Shown: piece after piece, positions 57,128 to 64,000 of the stretch
How the letters are laid out: the number at the start of each line of letters is the position of its first letter
Numbering within the stretch: the stretch's first letter is position 1
Source: Dyadobacter subterraneus
GTDB taxonomy: Bacteria; Bacteroidota; Bacteroidia; Cytophagales; Spirosomataceae
NCBI RefSeq assembly: GCF_015221875.1
Contig: NZ_JACYGY010000001.1
Location: forward strand, 1,612,001 to 1,676,000
Length of the DNA stretch: 64,000 bases
Direction of reading: 5' to 3'
The notes under the pieces: model-generated
What the model saw: the letters and a program-made list of their open reading frames with translations, nothing else
Told to the model about the DNA's origin: nothing
Database searches by the model: none
Made by a program: the position numbers and the translations under genes

Positions 57128-58474
57128 ATGAACGGTTCCAGAATTCTAACAGTCATTCTACTCTTTGTAATCTTATCATTTCCAGGATTTTCTCAGTTGC
57201 GGGGAGGTGGTGAAGCATACCCGAACCTGCACCCTGATAAAGAGGCAATGGCACGTTTTCAGGCTAATAGATTTGGTATGTTTTTGCACTGGGGACCTGT
57301 TACATTAAGAGGAACAGAAATTGGTTGGTCGAGAGGAAAAATTGTGCCGATTGCAGATTATGACAATCTATATAAAGAGTTCAATCCGGTGCTTTTTGAT
57401 GCCGACAAATGGATTAAGACAGCGAAGGATGCAGGCATGAAATATTTTATCATTACTGCAAAACATCATGATGGTTTCTGTCTTTTTGATTCCAAATACA
57501 CCGATTACGATATCATGTCGTCACCTTACAAAAAGGATATCGTTAAAGCGCTGGCAGATGCGTGTAAAAAATATGGTGTCGATTTTGGTATCTATTATTC
57601 TTTGGCCGACTGGCATCATCCCGATTATGCAACGCGCTACGGCGGCGATCCGAGGCCGGTTTCCGAGTCTATTATGCCAAGATATGTGCAGTACATGAAA
57701 GACCAGCTGAAAGAAATCATTGTCAACTATGATCCGAAAGTGCTTTGGTTTGACGGAAGCTGGGAAGAGTGTCTGACGCATGAAATGGGCATGGATCTGT
57801 ACGCTTATCTGCATAGTCTGAAAAGTGATGTGATTATCAATGACCGTATCGATAAAGGTTTTCAAGGCATAGAAGTAAGAAATAATGCAAACCAGGAAAA
57901 ATATGCCGGCGATTATGCGACGCCGGAACAGCGTATTGGCGCATATCAGGTAAATGAACCCTGGGAAACCTGCATGACAATTTGTGAGCAGTGGGCCTGG
58001 AAACCAAATGATAAAATGAAATCCCTGGATACGAGCCTGGAAACTTTGATCAGAACAGCGGGTGGTGGCGGCAATTTGCTTTATAATGTCGGACCGATGC
58101 CTGACGGCCGTTTTGAGCAACGCCAAACAGATCTTTTGTTGCAAATGGGCGATTGGATGAAGATTAATGGAAAAGCTATTTACGGAACCAAGGGAGGCCC
58201 TTATGAGCCTAATCCTGACTTCGTTTCTACAAGAAAAGACAAAACAATTTTCATACATATTTTGAATAAAAACCTTTCAGATTTAACAATTCCCGTACCT
58301 GCTGAAATAAAAATAATAAAGGCCAGTGATCTGGGCAGCGGTAAAACAATTGCTTTAAAAGTTGAAAACGGGACCTTAAAATTAAACCTGGATAAGGGCC
58401 GGAAACTCCCTTATGTACTTGCGCTGGAAACCTCGGCAGATACAGGAAATCTGGCAACGATAACAAAAAAGTAA
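57128..58474 (+). CDS. Second secreted GH29 alpha-L-fucosidase
   Basis: 448 residues; signal peptide ending near GFSQ (about 22). GH29: MFLHWGPVTLRGTEIGWSRG, AKHHDGFCLFDSKYTDYD, nucleophile Asp209 in VLWFDGSWEE, VIINDRIDKGF, GGGNLLYNVGPMPDG. Lacks the carbohydrate-binding tail of the first enzyme and has a classical WFDG nucleophile context, so the two probably cleave different linkages. Starts 50 bases after the first fucosidase. Confidence 0.93.
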   Translation: MNGSRILTVILLFVILSFPGFSQLRGGGEAYPNLHPDKEAMARFQANRFGMFLHWGPVTLRGTEIGWSRGKIVPIADYDNLYKEFNPVLFDADKWIKTAKDAGMKYFIITAKHHDGFCLFDSKYTDYDIMSSPYKKDIVKALADACKKYGVDFGIYYSLADWHHPDYATRYGGDPRPVSESIMPRYVQYMKDQLKEIIVNYDPKVLWFDGSWEECLTHEMGMDLYAYLHSLKSDVIINDRIDKGFQGIEVRNNANQEKYAGDYATPEQRIGAYQVNEPWETCMTICEQWAWKPNDKMKSLDTSLETLIRTAGGGGNLLYNVGPMPDGRFEQRQTDLLLQMGDWMKINGKAIYGTKGGPYEPNPDFVSTRKDKTIFIHILNKNLSDLTIPVPAEIKIIKASDLGSGKTIALKVENGTLKLNLDKGRKLPYVLALETSADTGNLATITKK

Positions 58475-58747
58475 CTACTCACTGACTTGAAATATGAACG
58501 GTTTTAAATTAAAACAAATCATCGATTGACGTTTCAACTTACTGGTAGCTGCCTATGCAAATACAAAACTTCCATAACACATCCCGATAATCCAAAGCTG
58601 ATTTAGGCTATCCAAAATCACTTTATGAGATACATGCGAAATCCATGTTCAGGATTGCATGTAAATTTTCTGTTAATTTTTGAATTGAATTAATTTGCTA
58701 AAAACTATGAAAATATTAATAATCGCCATTTAACTACACCTTAACCT

Positions 58748-61700
58748 ATGAGACACTTATTATACCAGTTGATTATCGCTGTTGCCTTTTCAGGAGCGGC
58801 ATTTGCGAATGGTGCGAGGACATCGCTTCCGGATTCGCACATGGGAACTGCCAGGACAATTCATGGCCAGGTTAAAGACGGCTTGGGTGCCGGCTTGCCA
58901 GGTGTGAGTATTGTTGTGAAAGGCACCCAGCGCGGCACTGTTACAGACGAAAAAGGAGAATTTAATATTGAAACCCAACCAGACGACGCCGTACTGGTTT
59001 TCAGTTTTGTCGGCTACAAAACGCTTGAAGAAAATATTGGCAATCGTTCTGAGATCTCAGTCGAAATGGTCAGTGAAAACCGGGCTTTGGACGAGGTTGT
59101 CGTTGTAGGTTATGGTACACAAAAAAGACGGGATGTTACCGGCGCCGTGGGTAGTGTGAAAGGCAGTGATCTAAAAACGGTGATCGCAGCCGATGCGTCC
59201 AGTTTATTACAGGGAAGATTGGCAGGGGTAACAGTTCAAAACGGTGGTAGTGCACCAGGACAGGCGCCTGCTGTGGTGATCAGGGGTACAGGTACTTTCG
59301 GAAATGACCAGCCTTTATATGTCATTGACGGGATGATCGCTGCGTCGATGGCCTACATCAATCCGAATGATATTGAATCGATGGAGGTACTTAAAGATGC
59401 ATCGGCAGCAGCAATTTATGGTAGCCGGGCATCCAACGGGGTTGTTTTGGTAACGACAAAATCTGGTAAAGCAGGTGATGTGAAAATCAGTCTGAATATC
59501 AAAGGCGGGATGCAGAGCCCAAGTAAAAAACTGAAATTTCTGAATGCCCGTCAGTATGCCGATTGGAATAACATGGCCCACGATAACGACGGACAGCCGC
59601 ATGCGCCGGGTAATGATTCAAAGTTTGATCCAAACATTGATACCGACTGGCAAAATCTTGAACTGGGATCTGCCCCTATGACAGATTATAACCTGAGTCT
59701 TTCCGGTGGCAGTAATTCGGCTAAATATTTTATTTCAGGCCAGTATTTTAACCAAAAAGGTATCGCCACGGATTCCTGGTTTAAAAGATATAACCTGCGC
59801 GCTAATTCGGTTTTCACAAAAGGCCGATTCAAGTTTACAGAGTCTCTGACGCTGTCTCGCGGTGTTAACAATCCCAATACCTATGTGGGTCGCGAAACAG
59901 GACCGTTGCCAACCATGGCTGTTAGAAATCCTGCGAATTTAGGTGGTTACGCGGGTTTGGATCCTGCCTTTGCAGGAGTAGCACGGGTTGTAAACTGGTA
60001 CGGACTTGCGCATCTTGACGATAACAGATATACCACTGATCAGATTCTTGGAAATATCGGTCTGGAATATGAGATTATTGACGGCTTGAAATACAAGTTA
60101 AATGTTGGACTCGATTATTCGGTTTATCGCCAATATGATTTTACACCAGCGTTTTTCATGAGTAATTCCCAGGAAGCATTTCAGCAGCAAGCCACCTTGA
60201 ATGATTCTTATACCCAGTCGCTTACAACACTTGTTGAAAATACACTTACCTACAATAAAACGCTGGGAGACCATAATTTTGAAGTTTTGGTAGGGTACAC
60301 TTCTCAAAATGGTAACGCAACGAGTCTGGGTGCAACAGCTGCCAATTTCCCGTCAAATGATCTGCGGGTGATTAATGCGGCAATAAACAGAACGGTTAAT
60401 ACAACAGGTGATTTGCAGCAGTTTGTTTTACAATCTGCTTTGGCCAGAATTAACTATAACTACAAATCGAAATATTTGTTGACGGCGACAGTGCGGAGAG
60501 ACGGTTCGTCCAAATTCCTTTATCCGTCAAACACTTTTGCTACGTTCCCGTCTTTTTCTTTGGGATGGCGGGTGAGTGAAGAATCATTTTTTCCAAAAAA
60601 TGCCCTGGTCAGTGATTTAAAAGTCAGAGGAAGTTATGGAACACTTGGTTCTCAGAATATTAATAACTACCTGACTTCTCCGACCTTTAATCTTACCTCA
60701 GATTATTATTTCGCAGGAGGAGCCCAGCCGGGAATTGCAGTGACACAATATGTGAATCCGGCACTTAAATGGGAATCAACCAAAACCAGTGATATCGGTG
60801 TGGATCTTAGTGTGCTTGGAAAATCGATCCTGATTTCTGCTGATTATTTTGATAAAACTTCATCTGACGTTCTTGCCAGTATTCCTATTCCGGCTTATGG
60901 CGGTGGTGGAAGCACATTGACAAAAAATGCAGCGACGATCAATAACAAAGGTTTTGAAATGGCGGTGACGTACATTAAACCAAATAAATCAGATAAGGAT
61001 TTTAAATACAGCATAACCGGAACATTCAGCACGGTTAAAAATAACGTAGTAAGCCTTGGAGACGGTGTAAGCCCGATTATCGCCGGTGGCTTTACCCAGC
61101 AATCGTTGCAATCTACCCGTACAGATGTTGGCCATCCGATTGGAAGTTTTTACGGATATCAGGTTTTAGGTATTTACCAAACCAAACAGGAAGCTACCGA
61201 AGATGGCCGGACGGATGCAGGCGCCGGTGATTTCAAATTCAGCAAAGATCCTACTTATCTGGGAAGTCCCTTTCCAAAATTCAACTACGGTCTGAACTTC
61301 AATGCTTCGTATAAAAACTTTGATTTTGGTGTGTTTTTTCAAGGAGTATATGGAAACAAAATCTGGAATGCAAAAGGACGTTTTCAGTATATTCTTGATT
61401 ACGGAAGCAACAAAAGTCCCGAAGTGCTGAAAGCCTGGACTCCGCAGAATACAAATACGGATATCCCAAGAGCTACCCAGCTGGATCCGGCCAATAACAA
61501 AAGGTCATCCTCTTTTTACGTTGAAGACGGATCCTACACCAGACTTAAAAACCTGACGATCGGTTATACGCTGCCTGCATCGGTTCTTCGCAAAATCCAG
61601 GTGAGTAATGCCCGTTTTTATGTAAGCGGACAAAACCTTTTGACTTTCACAAAATATAAAGGCTACGATCCGGAAGTGGGACGTAACAGTAACGGCGGCA

Positions 61701-61801
61701 GCAACCCAAATAACATCGGAAGTTTGCTCAATAATGGTGTGGATCAGACTGCATATCCAAATGCAAGAATCGTGAGTGTAGGGATTGACTTAAACTTTTA
61801 A
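58748..61801 (+). CDS. SusC/RagA-family TonB-linked outer membrane transporter
   Basis: 1017 residues. Signal peptide (about 1-20, ending AFA), CarboxypepD_reg-like domain (TIHGQVKDGLGAGLPGVSIV, about 37-120), TonB-box-like DEVVVVGYGTQKRRDVTGAV, plug (SSLLQGRLAGVTVQ, VIDGMI, MEVLKDASAAAIYG) and a beta-barrel ending in Phe (SVGIDLNF). Probably imports fucosylated glycans together with the SusD partner 9 bases downstream. It follows the fucosidases after 273 non-coding bases, which may contain a second promoter. Confidence 0.95.
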   Translation: MRHLLYQLIIAVAFSGAAFANGARTSLPDSHMGTARTIHGQVKDGLGAGLPGVSIVVKGTQRGTVTDEKGEFNIETQPDDAVLVFSFVGYKTLEENIGNRSEISVEMVSENRALDEVVVVGYGTQKRRDVTGAVGSVKGSDLKTVIAADASSLLQGRLAGVTVQNGGSAPGQAPAVVIRGTGTFGNDQPLYVIDGMIAASMAYINPNDIESMEVLKDASAAAIYGSRASNGVVLVTTKSGKAGDVKISLNIKGGMQSPSKKLKFLNARQYADWNNMAHDNDGQPHAPGNDSKFDPNIDTDWQNLELGSAPMTDYNLSLSGGSNSAKYFISGQYFNQKGIATDSWFKRYNLRANSVFTKGRFKFTESLTLSRGVNNPNTYVGRETGPLPTMAVRNPANLGGYAGLDPAFAGVARVVNWYGLAHLDDNRYTTDQILGNIGLEYEIIDGLKYKLNVGLDYSVYRQYDFTPAFFMSNSQEAFQQQATLNDSYTQSLTTLVENTLTYNKTLGDHNFEVLVGYTSQNGNATSLGATAANFPSNDLRVINAAINRTVNTTGDLQQFVLQSALARINYNYKSKYLLTATVRRDGSSKFLYPSNTFATFPSFSLGWRVSEESFFPKNALVSDLKVRGSYGTLGSQNINNYLTSPTFNLTSDYYFAGGAQPGIAVTQYVNPALKWESTKTSDIGVDLSVLGKSILISADYFDKTSSDVLASIPIPAYGGGGSTLTKNAATINNKGFEMAVTYIKPNKSDKDFKYSITGTFSTVKNNVVSLGDGVSPIIAGGFTQQSLQSTRTDVGHPIGSFYGYQVLGIYQTKQEATEDGRTDAGAGDFKFSKDPTYLGSPFPKFNYGLNFNASYKNFDFGVFFQGVYGNKIWNAKGRFQYILDYGSNKSPEVLKAWTPQNTNTDIPRATQLDPANNKRSSSFYVEDGSYTRLKNLTIGYTLPASVLRKIQVSNARFYVSGQNLLTFTKYKGYDPEVGRNSNGGSNPNNIGSLLNNGVDQTAYPNARIVSVGIDLNF

Positions 61802-61810
61802 TTTACTGAC

Positions 61811-63379
61811 ATGAAAAATATATTCAACAGAGCTAATAAGAGCAAGTTCTTAGTTCTTCCGTTGGTATTTGTTATGATCGTTGTGATGACGCAGACTTGC
61901 AGCAAAGACGATCTTGACCTGACAAATCCAAATGCTTTAAGTACTTCCAGTTTTTGGAAAACAGCCGATGACGCCGAAAAGGGATTGGTTGCCGTGTACG
62001 GTCCGCTGACAACAACGCAGGGCTGGGGCCGGATGATAGGCGGAATTCTGACAATACAGCGTGGAGATGATGCCAATGCCTTTTCGTGGCCAGCTGTAAA
62101 TGATCCGGGTACTTTTACCGTAGTACCAACTGATGGACGTGTTGGTGAAGGTTGGGGAGAGTTAAATGCAATCGTTGCAAGAGCCAATTCAGTATTATTT
62201 TATGTACCGAATATTGATATGGATGCTGCTCAGAAAACAAGAATTCTGGGTGAAGCTTCATTTTTAAGAGCACTGGCTCATTTCTACCTGCTGAATATGT
62301 GGGGAAATATTCCATTGATAACGCAGCCGGTGGAGCAGGTAAATGATTTGTTTGTTGAGCAGGCGCCGCAGGAAGCTGTTTGGGCTTCCATCATCAGTGA
62401 CCTGAAACTTGCCCAAAGCTCACTACCAGAAACAGTCGATCCGAAAGATGTGGGCAGGGCAACCTGGGGAGCCGCTACGGGCATGCTGGGAAAAGCCTAT
62501 CTGTTTACAAAAGACTGGACGAATGCAGCTGCCGAGTTTAAGAAAATTATTGACAAGCCAAATCTTTACAGGCTTGTAGCCAATTATCAGGACAATTTCC
62601 TGACAGCTACAAACAACAATGCGGAGTCGATTTGGGAGCTGCAATATGAAAGTAATGTGAACGCCAGCTGGGGAACCAGTGGTACGCCAAATGTAGGAAG
62701 AGGTCAGGCCTATGAACCTGACATTGCACCACCTGCATATTCCAGCCAGGGTAGTATATCGGTCAATAAATGGGTTTTTGATGCATTTATGAAGCAAAAA
62801 ACAAAAGATGGTAAAATTGATCCGCGCGCTTATGCGACTATGATTTGGAATTATCCGGGGGCGAAAATTTATCAGGATGATTTTAAAACAAAAATGACCG
62901 GCGCCGATACAAACAGAATCTGGGATCGTAAATACCTGAATTTTGACCGTGAAAGTTCACTGGTTCCGGGATCCTGGTGGTATGCTTCCAACAACCGCAG
63001 AATGATCCGGCTTGCTGATGTGCTGCTCATGTATGCGGAGGCACAAAACGAAGCTTCCGGCCCGGATGCTACGGCATATGCTGCTATTAATCAGGTGAGA
63101 GCCCGTGCAAATATGCCGGATATTACGCCGGGATTGAGCAAAGACGCATTCCGTACCGCAGTTCGTGATGAAAGAGTTCTTGAACTTTCTCTGGAAGGTG
63201 ACCGCATTTTTGATCTCCTTCGCTGGGGTACCATGGCTGATGTTTTCCTCAATCACCCGGAATATCGTTCCAACAGCGGCGGGAAATTCGTAAAAGGGAA
63301 AAATGAATATTTGCCGATTCCATTTAACGATGTAAGTGCAAACCCGAAAATAAAACAGAATCCCGGATATATAAATTAA
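61811..63379 (+). CDS. SusD/RagB-family surface lipoprotein
   Basis: 522 residues. Signal sequence with lipid-accepting Cys in MTQTCSKDD (about residue 29; not a perfect lipobox). RagB/SusD features: LDLTNPNALSTSSFWKTADD, ILGEASFLRALAHFYLLNMW, DPRAYATMIWN, RLADVLLMYAEAQNEASG, AINQVRARANMPDI, RDERVLELSLEGDRIFDLLR and PIPFNDV. Binds glycan at the cell surface and works with the preceding SusC protein. Followed by a strong terminator. Confidence 0.95.
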   Translation: MKNIFNRANKSKFLVLPLVFVMIVVMTQTCSKDDLDLTNPNALSTSSFWKTADDAEKGLVAVYGPLTTTQGWGRMIGGILTIQRGDDANAFSWPAVNDPGTFTVVPTDGRVGEGWGELNAIVARANSVLFYVPNIDMDAAQKTRILGEASFLRALAHFYLLNMWGNIPLITQPVEQVNDLFVEQAPQEAVWASIISDLKLAQSSLPETVDPKDVGRATWGAATGMLGKAYLFTKDWTNAAAEFKKIIDKPNLYRLVANYQDNFLTATNNNAESIWELQYESNVNASWGTSGTPNVGRGQAYEPDIAPPAYSSQGSISVNKWVFDAFMKQKTKDGKIDPRAYATMIWNYPGAKIYQDDFKTKMTGADTNRIWDRKYLNFDRESSLVPGSWWYASNNRRMIRLADVLLMYAEAQNEASGPDATAYAAINQVRARANMPDITPGLSKDAFRTAVRDERVLELSLEGDRIFDLLRWGTMADVFLNHPEYRSNSGGKFVKGKNEYLPIPFNDVSANPKIKQNPGYIN

Positions 63380-63461
63380 ATATCTGGTAATGAGGTGTCT
63401 GTTGAGTTGCTTTCGAAATCAGCAGACATCACTTTTGTAATTATAAAGCCTGCTTTTCTAG

Positions 63462-63501
63462 ACGAAACAAATCCCTGATCAGACGGAGGGATTTGTTTCG
63501 T
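63462..63501. terminator. Strong hairpin terminator of the fucose uptake genes
   Basis: Perfect 15-bp stem: ACGAAACAAATCCCT (63462-63476) against AGGGATTTGTTTCGT (63487-63501), with a T-rich tail. Confidence 0.85.
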
Positions 63502-63523
63502 TTCAAATATTATTTTGCGTGTG

Positions 63524-64000
63524 ATGGGAAAAAACTTCTTCCGAATTTGTGTTTTCTTTTTTCTGCTGCTTCTGATGGCTGCCTGTAAGCGCAATGGTTC
63601 TGAGCTTTTTAGCAAACTTTCGCCAGATGATACCGGTATTGATTTTGTCAATCAGATCAACGAAAGTGATTCCATCAATACCTTCACTTATTACTATTGT
63701 TACAATGGCGGCGGGGTTGGCATCGCTGATTTTAATAACGATTCTCTGCCGGATATTTTCTTTACCGGAAACATGGTTTCCTCCAAACTTTATATCAACA
63801 AGGGCAATTTGAAGTTTGAAGACATCACCGCTTCTGCCGGTTTGTCAACAACAGACTGGATCATGGGCGTGTCTGTTATTGATATCAACCATGACGGATT
63901 TATGGATATTTATCTCAATGTAGCGGGTCCGCGTTTTGCCAGAAAACATCATAATCTGCTTTATATCAATCAGAAAAATCTGACGTTTAAAGAAGAGGCC
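63524..64000 (+). CDS. FG-GAP/VCBS-repeat lipoprotein, ASPIC/UnbV-like (3' partial)
   Basis: The 159 codons from the ATG at 63524 to the window edge are open. Signal peptide with lipobox LLMAAC (Cys about residue 21). Two FG-GAP-like calcium-binding repeats: VGIADFNNDSLPDIFFTGN and VIDINHDGFMDIYLNVAG, as in the large ASPIC/UnbV-type surface proteins that often follow SusC/SusD genes. The C-terminal part is outside the window. Its function is unknown; the position suggests a glycan- or surface-related role. Confidence 0.8.
   Translation, partial: MGKNFFRICVFFFLLLLMAACKRNGSELFSKLSPDDTGIDFVNQINESDSINTFTYYYCYNGGGVGIADFNNDSLPDIFFTGNMVSSKLYINKGNLKFEDITASAGLSTTDWIMGVSVIDINHDGFMDIYLNVAGPRFARKHHNLLYINQKNLTFKEEA

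Overview
The window looks like a stretch of chromosome from a Bacteroidota bacterium of the Cytophagales type, Dyadobacter- or Spirosoma-like. This is inferred from two SusC/SusD pairs, glycoside hydrolases with Bacteroidota-style signal peptides, a hybrid two-component sensor with about 14 Reg_prop propeller repeats, LytTR regulators, ATG starts with weak or no Shine-Dalgarno sequence, and an A+T-rich intergenic style. No rRNA, tRNA, CRISPR array, prophage or replication origin was recognised by eye.

Layout. (1) 1-7.3 kb: the 3' part of a trypsin-like protease / ββα-Me nuclease fusion cut by the window edge, a small secreted protein, a stand-alone LytTR protein, two TIM-barrel sugar isomerase-like proteins, a metallo-beta-lactamase-fold hydrolase and a 3-hydroxybutyrate dehydrogenase. 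(2) 7.5-19 kb: a giant hybrid sensor kinase, a secreted GH32 fructanase, a divergent DeoR regulator / MFS transporter pair sharing a perfect 40-bp palindrome, exonuclease III and a secreted GH2 beta-galactosidase. (3) 19-30.6 kb: a small membrane protein with an Hsp20 chaperone, inositol-3-phosphate synthase behind a LacI-type palindrome, a receiver-only regulator, a 5'-truncated AHSA1 gene, a MOSC protein, two flavoproteins and a LytTR regulator / TPR-HisKA_2 kinase pair. (4) 30.9-40.6 kb: a SusC/SusD pair without enzymes, ankyrin, ThuA, metallo-hydrolase, MpaB-like and lipoprotein genes. (5) 40.6-43.3 kb: a tandem array of about seven 130-bp palindrome-rich non-coding units, interrupted by an IS1182-like element that sits exactly where one 22-bp palindrome should be. 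(6) 43.3-51.3 kb: SDR / AraC / aldo-keto reductase genes, an RtcB RNA ligase divergent from a WYL regulator, a second SDR and an AraC gene broken by a frameshift. (7) 51.7-63.4 kb: a fucose locus with L-fuconate dehydratase, SDR, mutarotase, FucP transporter, two GH29 alpha-L-fucosidases and SusC/SusD, followed by the start of an FG-GAP/ASPIC-UnbV-type lipoprotein gene cut by the right edge.

How the genes work together. The clearest module is the fucose locus: fucosylated glycans bind SusD/SusC and are imported, GH29 enzymes release L-fucose, FucP moves it across the inner membrane, the mutarotase supplies the right anomer, and a non-phosphorylative route (dehydratase plus SDR) begins its breakdown. 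L-fucose dehydrogenase, lactonase and the last cleavage enzyme are not visible here. The GH32 / DeoR / MFS group suggests fructan or fructose use. The most unusual feature is the palindromic repeat array and its IS insertion. The protease-nuclease fusion at the left edge is the best candidate for a defence or toxin-like effector.
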